The position numbers and the translations under genes are program-made. Positions 27,917 through 37,000 of a stretch of 64,000 nucleotides of DNA are shown in pieces (position 1 is the stretch's first letter; the number at the start of each line of letters is the position of its first letter). A model generated the notes under the pieces. It saw nothing but the letters and a program-made list of their open reading frames with translations, did no database searches and had not been told where the DNA came from. The DNA comes from Pedobacter sp. W3I1 (GTDB lineage: Bacteria > Bacteroidota > Bacteroidia > Sphingobacteriales > Sphingobacteriaceae): assembly GCF_030816015.1 (NCBI RefSeq), contig NZ_JAUSXN010000001.1, positions 6,340,844 to 6,404,843 of the forward strand. Reading direction: 5' to 3'.

Positions 27917-29008
27917 TTATTTACCACCAACAGACCATCGCATTTTAGTTTTCAAAATTAATTTAACTAGAAATAAAGTTACGAAATATGCAATTGAAAA
28001 TTTCAATATGGAATAACCTATGTTTGTCCAAACAGAAAAATTCTTTGGATCTAAATGAAAAGGAACAAATATAAGGGGAAAAACTCTTTCTATTACAACA
28101 GCGTGAATAAGATAGATGCCAAAAGTGGTATTTCTGGGATCTAGCCTTCTCTGAAGTGAAGGAATATTGCCAATCTTTAGCATTAGCACAAAAGCAACTA
28201 TTGAGTAGATTATATTACTTATCCTCAAGGTATTGTAGGGATCAGGATTACCTGATTTTAATAGATAAGCAGCTTCCCAATCAGCAAGCAGAAAGGTAAT
28301 AACCACAGCTACAACAAGACTCAATAAAGAAGTTTTTTCAATCCATTTCTTTAACTGATCATAGAATCTATTCATATAAACACCTAACCAGAGATAAAAA
28401 ACAAAGCCGAATAATGCAGTAGAATGTTGTGTAATTATCCAATGATGGTACAAATTTAAACTATAAAATATAGATATAAGACCCAAAATCACACCAAACC
28501 ATATGTTATATAAATAACGTTTAAAAATAAGGAGCAGGCTAATACAAATCAGAAAATTTAATATAAACCAATAGCTTGTAAAAAATAAAGTACTTACAAT
28601 TCTATCGCCAGCATAGGCAAAAAAATGCGTCACCATTCGATCATCGCTTCCTTTACTATATGCAACGTAGCGGTCTAAAAAATCAAGTAACACAAATACT
28701 AAAATCCAAAATAGCCAAGGCTTTATTGTATTTTTAAACCGGTTTTTAATATATTGACCAGGGGTGTATTCTTGAAATTTATAATTGATTAAAAATCCTC
28801 CGATTAGAAAAAAAGAGATAGTTCCAAATTTAAAGAATTGCATAACGGAAACTTCAACGAAAGTATCCAATTTACTGATATAACTAAATCCATAAAACAC
28901 TGATGCATGTTCAAATACAATTCCAACCATAGAGATACATCTTATCGTATCAACAAAATCAAAATTCTTTTTTTCGGGCACTGCTTTCTGCGTTAGTTCA
29001 GTATTCAT
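27917..29008 (-). CDS. Acyltransferase family 3 (O-acetylase)
   Basis: A 363-residue integral membrane protein with about ten helices, of the Acyl_transf_3 family (OafA/NodX relatives) that transfers acetyl or other acyl groups to exported glycans. It begins FDFVDTIRCISMVGIVFEHAS; the Arg in TIRC and the His in FEHAS fit the conserved R/H sites of the family. FGIYLIHAVV near the C-terminus is another hallmark. It is the first gene of the minus-strand glycan block and is likely to decorate the sugar made by the neighbouring transferases. Confidence 0.92.
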   Translation of the reverse strand: MNTELTQKAVPEKKNFDFVDTIRCISMVGIVFEHASVFYGFSYISKLDTFVEVSVMQFFKFGTISFFLIGGFLINYKFQEYTPGQYIKNRFKNTIKPWLFWILVFVLLDFLDRYVAYSKGSDDRMVTHFFAYAGDRIVSTLFFTSYWFILNFLICISLLLIFKRYLYNIWFGVILGLISIFYSLNLYHHWIITQHSTALFGFVFYLWLGVYMNRFYDQLKKWIEKTSLLSLVVAVVITFLLADWEAAYLLKSGNPDPYNTLRISNIIYSIVAFVLMLKIGNIPSLQRRLDPRNTTFGIYLIHAVVIERVFPLIFVPFHLDPKNFSVWTNIGYSILKFSIAYFVTLFLVKLILKTKMRWSVGGK

Positions 29009-29044
29009 TAATTGGCTTTGGTAGTTGAATTTACAAATATCCGC

Positions 29045-29080
29045 AAAAAAAAGAGTCCTGAATTAATTCAGGACTCTTTT
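29045..29080 (-). terminator. Intrinsic terminator after the MACPF gene
   Basis: A perfect 14-bp stem, AAAAGAGTCCTGAA with TTCAGGACTCTTTT around TTAA, with T runs in both directions. It separates the MACPF gene from the glycan block. Confidence 0.92.
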
Positions 29081-29166
29081 AACATTTATGTATGTAAAAT
29101 ATTACAGTATCGATAATAATAATAAAAACACAAGATATTTTAGCCTAGTGCCACAGGCTAAACAAT

Positions 29167-30600
29167 TTACGGTTTTGTTTTATAAAGATAACCTGCAATT
29201 CCTTCATAGTGATAGCCAGGATAATTGCCAGAAGCTGTTGCATAATAGTGATCTGTATAGTTATAGTATCTATACAATGGCACTGTACCCGGGAATTGAT
29301 TTATATATATATATCCTACAACTCCTTCAAACTGATAGCCCAGATAACCACCATTAGTAGTTGTATAATAATGATCTGTGCCATTATAAAAACTATATAA
29401 CGGAACAGTACCATTTACTTCTTCTTTATATAAGTAACCTTCAATTCCTTCAAAGTGATAACCAGGATAATTACCATTAGTTGTGGTATAATAGTGCTCT
29501 GTCCAATTATAAAAACGATATAAAGGGAATGCTTCAAAGACTAAGCTAATCTGTCTATCAGTAATATATTTTTCAACCGCCTCTTTTACTTGCTGTTTCT
29601 TAACTGGATCAGTTATAAGTTCATATAAAGGGACAGATTTAGTGATATCAATTAATGTTGCATTATTAACAGTAATACTTGACTGCCAACCAGCAAGATT
29701 TACATTTTGAGAGGTGTTTCCTGCTGCATCGGTTGAAAAAGAAGTTCCCGAATTTGTACCACCATAGTAAGTACCTATGAATGCTTTATCAGTTGTTTCA
29801 TTTGTAATTGTTACCTTTTCTTCGTTACTAACATCTGAACTTATATTAACTCCAAATATTTTATCCACGCCAATAGAAAAGCCAGCTTTTATTGCACGTA
29901 CTTTCCGCTCAAAAGTTGTTTCTTTAACAATAGCTCCTTTATAATCGTATTTTAAACGTCCTCCTATGCTAACTCCTAATAAAACGTGGGTACCATATCT
30001 TTCTACCAACTCATCTGCACTATAATTAGATAGATTTGCTATAAACAATGGTGTTAAATAGTTTCTTAATATATCAAGGGTAGCGTCACCTGTAAAAGTA
30101 ATACTTTTAATCCTGACCCTGGATTCAAAAGAAGCGTAAGAATATTTACTATTGTAAGTATAGGTACTTTGATTTTCATTCGTTTTAGAAAAATTGGCTG
30201 AACCATATGTATTTACCTCTTTTTCTCCAGCATTAACCGTTAAACCATATGTTTCCTTTTTATTAACATCTCTTATATAATCAAGTGCTGTTGCCCCACT
30301 ATACACAGCATAATAACCATAGGTATCTGTTGGCGTATTAATTCTATTAGGATAATCAGTATTGAATCTATCTACATCTATAATGGCTGCATCAGATGCA
30401 TTTGATGAGGCAAATAATTCGCCAGTCATATCATAGCCATATCCCAATAAATCCCACTTCCCATCGCCGTGAATCGCTAAAGCATTGTGATTATTGATTA
30501 AACCTTTTTCTTCTTTAAGGTCGCTTTTTTTACAATTGCTGAACAAGGTCGTAACGACACACAGCAAGCAAAGAATTTTTAATTTGTAATTGTTTTTCAT
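29167..30600 (-). CDS. MACPF-domain lipoprotein with three DUF5648-type repeats
   Basis: About 477 residues. A lipoprotein signal ends at the lipobox LFSNC followed by KKSDL, so the protein is exported and lipid-anchored. Residues ~60-340 form a membrane-attack-complex/perforin domain; the family signature is visible as ELVERYGTHVLLGVSIGGRL. The C-terminus carries three ~41-residue repeats, each with a PLYxxYN, DHYYTT or EHYYTT and GYxxEGxxGYxY pattern (DUF5648-like, often on secreted proteins). Bacteroidetes MACPF proteins include antibacterial toxins, but others have no known killing role. The start at 30600 is preferred to one 14 codons upstream because it gives a compact signal peptide. 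It is downstream of, and in line with, an S41 peptidase. Confidence 0.85.
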   Translation of the reverse strand: MKNNYKLKILCLLCVVTTLFSNCKKSDLKEEKGLINNHNALAIHGDGKWDLLGYGYDMTGELFASSNASDAAIIDVDRFNTDYPNRINTPTDTYGYYAVYSGATALDYIRDVNKKETYGLTVNAGEKEVNTYGSANFSKTNENQSTYTYNSKYSYASFESRVRIKSITFTGDATLDILRNYLTPLFIANLSNYSADELVERYGTHVLLGVSIGGRLKYDYKGAIVKETTFERKVRAIKAGFSIGVDKIFGVNISSDVSNEEKVTITNETTDKAFIGTYYGGTNSGTSFSTDAAGNTSQNVNLAGWQSSITVNNATLIDITKSVPLYELITDPVKKQQVKEAVEKYITDRQISLVFEAFPLYRFYNWTEHYYTTTNGNYPGYHFEGIEGYLYKEEVNGTVPLYSFYNGTDHYYTTTNGGYLGYQFEGVVGYIYINQFPGTVPLYRYYNYTDHYYATASGNYPGYHYEGIAGYLYKTKP

Positions 30601-30757
30601 TAGTATTTTTATTTTCACAAAACTACCGACAAGAAAAAACAATTATGATAATGTGTAGTTATCAATCTAATTATTAATACTACTTACTAATAAATTAGTA
30701 AAGACCAAATTAAAGAGTTAATCCTATATACATGTCGCTTGATAAATATAAAATCAA

Positions 30758-32053
30758 TTAATGTTTTAACCTCAACCTATTTTCGATCATACCAACATTA
30801 TCCTGGGTACTAGACACTGAAGATTGTGCAACTGCATTTCCTTTTAAAATACTGGCAGTTTTTTTTGGTACTAGCTGTATTTTACCGCTAATTAACGAAA
30901 GTGTAGATTTTAAACACGTTTCTTCAGTATCACCTAGTATTGCGTTGGCAGATCCTATAGCATTTAAATCGGGTTCCATACCATTAAAGTAATCGGACCA
31001 TCCTTGAGCGTTTTTGATTAGAAAACTGCTAAGATAAACTGCGTATTGATCGATATTTATTCCAAAAAAACCGACAGGTTTTCCGTAAGTCCTTTCTCCG
31101 ACTAATTTGACATTAAAATAAGGTTTCAGGCAGCTAATCAATAATTCGCTCGCTGAAGCCGTCTGACCAGATACTATAATATACACATCCTGTATTGATT
31201 CTAAAGTTCCCTTTTTATTGAATTTATAAGTATTGCCGTTTTCTGTATAATCAACATCGGCCAGTGTAGCCAAACGTTCGTTATAAATTACAGTTTTTCC
31301 TTGCTCATCTAAATACGGCTGATGACGCAGAATTGTTGCCTTACCGCTCTGAAGTGTTTGATTGAAATGTTCTGAATACATTACTTTGCCATTTAATGTG
31401 CTTGGAGCAATTAGATTAGCAACATACTCAGCTGTTTCAACATAGCCACCACCATTTGAGCGTAAATCTAAAATAAGATATTTAGGTTTAGCAGCTGCCA
31501 TTTCATTAAAAACCCGATCTAATTTCGATTGAGTACTAATTAAGGAGGGGAATGAGCCTAAGGCTACATAAGCAACTATCTTATCATCTGACTCAATGAT
31601 ACGCCTGGCCAATACAGCTTCACCGTTATTAACTCCGGCACGAGCTCCCCCACTGTTAGATCTTCCTATCTGTAGATAAGAATATTTCGGCACGCTATTA
31701 TTTGAGATTTCAAATGGTTTGCCTGTTACCGGATTTAGTTTAATTTGAGAGATATCAAAAAGTTCGTTCTTAAACGCACTTAATTCTGGTTTGATATTGC
31801 TGTATTTTTCCCTAGGACTAAAATTGCTATAACCAGGTAAAACATCATTCCATAGGTAAATCTGTTTTGCATAGAGAAAAATAGAATCAAGCGTAAATTC
31901 AGTTCTTGTACCTGTAGTTGGAGAAACAATCTCTTCATCATTTATGATTGGCTTATCTTTTTTACAGCTGAAATAAGCTAATGCGATAAATAAAAAAATA
32001 AGGCTTTTTATTAATTTATAATCTGATATACCGTTAATATTATAAAATTTCAA
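30758..32053 (-). CDS. S41-family peptidase lipoprotein without a PDZ domain
   Basis: A 431-residue exported protein with a lipobox AYFSC and then KKDKP. An N-terminal helical region (FLYAKQIYLWNDVLPGY, an S41_N feature) leads to the catalytic domain: LILDLRSNGGGYVETA, VYIIVSGQTASASELL with the nucleophile Ser after TA, and LVGERTYGKPVG with the region of the general base. The PDZ domain usual in C-terminal processing proteases is not seen between the N-terminal region and the catalytic core. It probably cleaves exported proteins in the periplasm or at the surface. It is divergent from the XRE regulator and upstream of the MACPF gene. Confidence 0.88.
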   Translation of the reverse strand: MKFYNINGISDYKLIKSLIFLFIALAYFSCKKDKPIINDEEIVSPTTGTRTEFTLDSIFLYAKQIYLWNDVLPGYSNFSPREKYSNIKPELSAFKNELFDISQIKLNPVTGKPFEISNNSVPKYSYLQIGRSNSGGARAGVNNGEAVLARRIIESDDKIVAYVALGSFPSLISTQSKLDRVFNEMAAAKPKYLILDLRSNGGGYVETAEYVANLIAPSTLNGKVMYSEHFNQTLQSGKATILRHQPYLDEQGKTVIYNERLATLADVDYTENGNTYKFNKKGTLESIQDVYIIVSGQTASASELLISCLKPYFNVKLVGERTYGKPVGFFGINIDQYAVYLSSFLIKNAQGWSDYFNGMEPDLNAIGSANAILGDTEETCLKSTLSLISGKIQLVPKKTASILKGNAVAQSSVSSTQDNVGMIENRLRLKH

Positions 32054-32127
32054 TTTTCTGAGCTTAATTTAACTAAAATATAATGATCTCTCTAACTTGA
32101 TTTATTTTTTATAACAATTTAAAATCA

Positions 32128-32159
32128 TTGCAAATATCTGCTTTTATTTACTAATTTTG
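32128..32159 (+). promoter_or_regulatory. Bacteroidetes-type promoter for the XRE regulator
   Basis: TTG (32128-32130), 21 bases, then TAATTTTG (32152-32159). The leader would be about 75 bases. The divergent S41 gene starts at 32053, so both genes are read from this 186-base region. Confidence 0.65.
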
Positions 32160-32239
32160 ACAATCCTTTATTATCATTATTCACTTATTATAGATACATC
32201 TGTGAATAATAAAATACATAGTCATTAACGCTTCTCATT

Positions 32240-32491
32240 ATGTTAGATATAGGGATTACCTTAAGAAAGTACAGGGATAAATACAATTATACACAGCAAT
32301 ATGTTGCGGATGTAGTGGGAATCAGCAGGGTTGCTTACAGAAAATGGGAAAATAATGAGGTAGATTTTGCTATGTCGCAATTGATCAAAATTGCCGAACT
32401 ATATGAAATTCCTATTCACGAGATCATCATCCAATCGAATTTTAAAAAGAACAAAATAATTTCTCTCCAACAAAAGGAGGCTGTCTCATAA
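32240..32491 (+). CDS. XRE-family helix-turn-helix transcriptional regulator
   Basis: An 83-residue protein made almost wholly of one HTH_3 domain: LRKYRDKYNYTQQYVADVVG forms the first two helices and ISRVAYRKWENNEVDF the recognition helix. No ligand-binding part. It is divergent from the S41-MACPF pair and may control it, which is only a guess from position. The last five codons (to the stop at 32489-32491) fall in the outer arm of a long inverted repeat, so the C-terminus may have been remodelled by that insertion. Confidence 0.88.
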   Translation: MLDIGITLRKYRDKYNYTQQYVADVVGISRVAYRKWENNEVDFAMSQLIKIAELYEIPIHEIIIQSNFKKNKIISLQQKEAVS

Positions 32492-32607
32492 TATAGATGT
32501 CATCCTGAGCCTGTCGAAGGACTAGATTAAATAGCCTTGACTGAGCGTTTCGACAAGCTCAACGTGACAATGCAGATCGAATTTAATTTTTGATACAGCC
32601 TCTTTTA
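32472..32607. repeat. Nested inverted repeat, MITE-like
   Basis: The outer arms AAAAGGAGGCTGT (32472-32484) and ACAGCCTCTTTT (32595-32606) enclose a second inverted pair: GTCATCCTGAGCCTGTCGAA (from 32499) and TTCGACAAGCTCAACGTGAC (to 32568). It fills the gap between convergent genes and includes the end of the XRE gene. It is related in its GTCATCCTGA start to the palindromes at 2255 and 57180. Confidence 0.75.
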
Positions 32608-32635
32608 TATTTTTCCAGTAAGCCCCTGGGAAAAA

Positions 32636-33868
32636 CTATAACCGAATGGCTTCAATCGAATGATCTTTTGTAATTACCTTACAAACGCATTGCAAATCGA
32701 AATCAGCATATGCCTCTACAAATTTTTTATACTTGGTTGGCTTAAACTGAATATCATTATACTTCACCTCGTAAGCAATTCCTTGCTTTAAGTGTTTTTC
32801 TATGATAAAATCTACTTCATTACCATCGGCAGTACGCCAAAAGCGCAGGTTATCAGTATCGTATAACTGCCTCAGTCTGCAATACACATAATTTTCTAAT
32901 AGTTCTCCTTTATCTGACCTATCATTCAGCTTAGAAAAATTATTTAACAATGCATTGCGTAAACCGTTATCATTAAAATATATCTTCGGCATTCTGGTTA
33001 ATTCTTTCCGCACATTGCCATAAAAAGGAGAAAGCAATTGTACAATAAAAGTTTTTTGCATTAAATAAATATAATTTTCTACCGTAGAGCTGGCCATCTG
33101 TAAAGTATTTCCCAGCTCATGATTATTCACCAGATTGCCAGTTTGATCGGCCAATAATCTTGCCAGCTGAAAAAATTTAAGCTCTTCCTTAATACCTGCT
33201 TCTAAAGCATCCTTCTTCATATAACTGTTTACAAGTTCTTTAAGCATTTCCTGCTTTTCTTGTTCAGTATCTGCTAAAACTATTGCCGGATAACCACCAT
33301 AAACCAAATATTCATCAAACAGCGCACTTATACGGTTACGCTGGAGGCCTTGATAAGTAGCCCTTTTTTGCATCTGTTCCCACTCTGCAATTAAATTATC
33401 CTCACCCTTAAAGTGCAGGAACTCATCAAAGGCCAATGGGAAAAATTCAAATACCTTTTTCCTGCCAGCTAAACTATCTTTAAAGCTTTTATCAATATAA
33501 AATGCACTACTCCCTGTTGCAATAATTTTTAATTTTGGGGAGTACTTATCGTACAAAAGCTTTAAAAAGTTACTGGGATCTTTTGCGTATTGAACTTCAT
33601 CAATAATAATATATAATCTTTTATCTGTAGGAACATCAGCTGGTAATAATGTATAATTAAAGATATTTTCAGCATGATGATTTACAGCTTCTAAAATAGC
33701 AGGATCTTCAAAGGTCAGAAAATAAACCAATTCATGCTCTCGGTTTAACTCTTCTGCCAGTTGTTTTACCAGCGTGGTTTTCCCGATCTGCCTTGGTCCG
33801 ATGACAATAGTATGTTGAGGCTTATTTAAGTGTGCTTTTAAAGATTTTAATGCTGCTGATCTTTCCAT
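32636..33868 (-). CDS. AAA ATPase with DUF4143 domain
   Basis: About 410 residues. The N-terminal AAA_14 domain has Walker A GPRQIGKTTL, Walker B LYIIIDEVQYA and the sensor ATGSSAF. The C-terminal DUF4143 domain contains a PD-(D/E)xK-like region: DNLRFWRTADGNEVDFIIE and AYEVKYND. Such proteins are abundant in Bacteroidetes and archaea and have no agreed role; nuclease, defence or selfish functions have been suggested. The ATG at 33868 (MERSAALKSL) is preferred to one 16 codons upstream, which would lie in the operator-like repeats. It is not in an operon. Confidence 0.9.
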   Translation of the reverse strand: MERSAALKSLKAHLNKPQHTIVIGPRQIGKTTLVKQLAEELNREHELVYFLTFEDPAILEAVNHHAENIFNYTLLPADVPTDKRLYIIIDEVQYAKDPSNFLKLLYDKYSPKLKIIATGSSAFYIDKSFKDSLAGRKKVFEFFPLAFDEFLHFKGEDNLIAEWEQMQKRATYQGLQRNRISALFDEYLVYGGYPAIVLADTEQEKQEMLKELVNSYMKKDALEAGIKEELKFFQLARLLADQTGNLVNNHELGNTLQMASSTVENYIYLMQKTFIVQLLSPFYGNVRKELTRMPKIYFNDNGLRNALLNNFSKLNDRSDKGELLENYVYCRLRQLYDTDNLRFWRTADGNEVDFIIEKHLKQGIAYEVKYNDIQFKPTKYKKFVEAYADFDLQCVCKVITKDHSIEAIRL

Positions 33869-33887
33869 AATAAAATACCTAATACAA

Positions 33888-33972
33888 ATATCGATATTTT
33901 TAAGATACAAATTCAATATTATCCGATAATTTTAAGATACAAACCCAATATTATCCGATAATTTTAAGATAA
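33888..33972. repeat. Three 32-bp-spaced operator-like repeats before the DUF4143 gene
   Basis: TAAGATA occurs at 33901, 33933 and 33965, each preceded by a palindrome: TTATCCGATAA for the last two and AATATCGATATT for the first. The spacing of 32 bases is about three helical turns, which would put all sites on one face of the DNA. It covers the likely promoter of the ATPase gene. Confidence 0.75.
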
Positions 33973-33985
33973 GCAATTAACGTTA

Positions 33986-34016
33986 ACAAAAAAAGTGACC
34001 CTTTTGAGGCCACTTT
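33986..34016 (-). terminator. Intrinsic terminator of the rimP-nusA-infB operon
   Basis: On the minus strand AAAGTGGCC and GGTCACTTT pair with one mismatch, followed by seven T. It lies 23 bases after the infB stop. Confidence 0.8.
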
Positions 34017-34038
34017 AAATTATATATTTTTAAAATAA

Positions 34039-37000
34039 TTACAGTTTTCTAGCTACTTCTACTTGTTCGTAAGCTTCTACGATATCGCCAACTTCGATGT
34101 TGTTAAAGTTCTGAATGTTTAAACCACACTCGTAACCTTTATTAACCTCTTTCACATCATCCTTAAAGCGTTTTAACGATGCCAGTTCACCAGTGTACAC
34201 TACAACACCATCTCTAACGATCCGGATCTTGCTGTTACGGGTAATCTTACCATCTAATACCATACAACCTGCAATGGTACCCACTTTAGTAATTTTGAAA
34301 GTTTCGCGGATCTCCACGTTAGCCACAATTTTCTCTTCAAATTCTGGATCCAACATACCTTCCATTGCTGATTTAATCTCATTTATTGCATCGTAAATGA
34401 TAGAATATAAACGGATATCGATCTGCTCAGCCTCCGCAAGTTTACGTGCACCTGTTGATGGACGAACCTGGAAACCGATAATAATCGCATCTGAAGCTGA
34501 AGCTAACAATACATCAGATTCTGAAATCTGACCAACACCTTTACTGATGATATTAATCTGGATCTGCTCAGTTGATAGTTTCAACAATGAATCGGCTAAA
34601 GCCTCGATTGAACCATCCACATCACCTTTAACGATAATATTAAGCTCTTTAAAGTTACCGATGGCCAAACGACGACCAATCTCATCCAATGTAATGTGTT
34701 TCTGTGTACGTAATCCCTGCTCACGTTGTAACTGCATACGTTTGTTTGCAATATCACGTGCTTCGGTTTCACTTTCTAAAGCATTAAATCTATCACCTGC
34801 TGTAGGCGCACCTTGCATACCCAAAACCTGTACGGGTTGTGATGGACCTGCAGAATCTACTTTAGCACCACGCTCGTTAGTTAATGCTTTTACACGTCCG
34901 CTGTAACTACCCGCTAAGATTGGATCTCCAACTCTTAATGTACCGGCCTGAACCAATACCGTAGTTACAATACCACGTCCTTTATCTAAAGCCGATTCAA
35001 TTACAGTACCTGTAGCTCTCTTGTTCGGATTCGCTTTCAGTTCTAATAATTCAGCTTCTAATAATACTTTATCTAAAAGTAAATCAACGTTTAAGCCGCT
35101 TTTGCTTGAGATTTCCTGTGATTGATATTTACCACCCCAATCTTCAACCAAAATATTCATTACCGATAATTGCTCTCGCACTTTATCTGAATTGGCACCT
35201 GGTTTATCAATTTTCGTGAAAGCAAACACCAATGGTACGCCTGCTGCTTGTGCATGATTAATTGCCTCTTTTGTTTGAGGCATCACCGCATCATCCGCAG
35301 CAATTACGATAATGGCAATATCGGCTGCCTTAGCACCACGGGCACGCATCGCTGTAAAGGCTTCGTGACCTGGAGTATCTAAGAATGTTACTTTTTTACC
35401 GGTTGGCGTAGTTACCATGTATGCACCAATGTGCTGGGTAATACCACCCGCCTCACCAGCTACCACATTTGCTTTACGGATATAATCCAGCAATGAGGTT
35501 TTACCGTGATCGACGTGACCCATAATCGTAACAACCGGAGCTCTTTCGATTAAATCTTCTTCTTTGTCTTCCTCTTCAATTACGTTTTCTTCATCCTCAT
35601 CTGGTTTTACGAATTGAATTTCATAACCAAACTCATCAGCAACGATAGTTAAGGTTTCAGCATCTAAACGCTGGTTAATGGAAACGAACATACCAAGGCT
35701 CATACAAGTACCAATAATTTTGGTAACCGGTACATCCATCATGCTCGCCAACTCATTAGCGGTAACAAATTCTGTTACCTTTAATATTTTCGATTGCGAT
35801 TCAAGCTCATTTGCTGCCTCTTCTGCATTATATGCCACATCATCACGTTTCTGACGACGTAATTTAGCACGTTGTGCAAATTTACCAGATTTACCAGCAC
35901 CACTTAAACGGGCAAGTGTTGCTTTGATCTGATCTTGAATTTCTTTCTCAGTAGGCTCTTCTTTAGGTCCGCTTGGTGTAGCATTTCTATTTTGGAAACC
36001 CGGTCTGTTAGTGTTGTTATTTCTATTTCCCTGGTAAGGAGTTCCACCTTGCCCAGCTGGTCTGTTACCTTGGTATGGCGTACCACCACCTGGTCTGTTA
36101 CCTTGATAAGGCGTACGAGGTTGCCCTGGTGTACCAGTTTGACCTTGTCCCTGTCCTTGGCCTGTAGGATTATTCTGTCCTTGCTGGCCTTGCCCCCCGT
36201 GTTGGCCTGGTTGACCCGGTGCCCCTGGAGTTTTTTTACGTTTACGCTTACGTTTAGCGGCCTCACTATCGCTAGATGACGCTACTGGCCCGTTTCTTCT
36301 ATCCGGTGTTGTTGGTAAAACAATTTTACCAACAATATTCGGACCAGTTAATTTAACGGTACGTGCTTTAATTACCTCAGGCTCGTTGCTTACCGGTTTT
36401 GCTTCAGCTGGTTTTTCTTCCACTTTGGGTTGTTCAACTGGCTTTACAGGCTCAGTTGCTTTAACCACTGGTGTTTCTGCAACTGGTGCTGGCGCAGCAG
36501 GAGTTTCTTCCTTTTTAACCTCAACTGGTTTTTCTTCCACTTTAGGTTGTTCAACTGGCTTTACAGCTTCTGGTGCTTTAACCACTGGTGGTTCTACAAC
36601 AGGTGCTGGTGCAGCAGGTGTTTCTTCTTTCTTAGCCGGGCGTGTTTTTGAGTTAAGATCGTTTAAATCGATCTTTCCTACAATTTTAACTCCTGGCAAT
36701 CCGGTTTCTTCAACCTTATCTTCTGCCTTAGTTTCTTTTACTGGCTCTACTGCTGCCGCAGGTGCTGGTGTTGGCGTTTCTACCTTAGGTGTTTCTACAA
36801 CCTTTGGTTTCTCTACCGGAGGGGTAAATGATTGAGCATTTTTAATTAAAATCTCTTCATTTTTCTCAAAATCGGTATTCTTCTTCGGCGCTTCTACTGG
36901 CTTTTCAGTCTCAGGCTCGTCACGACGTATTTTACCAATCACTATTTGTTTGGCTTCTTCTCTTACGATCTTATCTCCCTGATACTCTTTCAATAAGGCG

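Noticed and set aside
33888..33972. CRISPR-like direct repeats with a 32-base period
   Set aside because: Only three imperfect units, contiguous without distinct spacers, no cas genes nearby, and placed in a promoter region.
36386..36835. A 149-codon Gly/Ser/Thr/Phe-rich frame on the plus strand opposite infB
   Set aside because: It is the antisense shadow of the repetitive Pro/Ala/Glu/Lys linker of IF-2.
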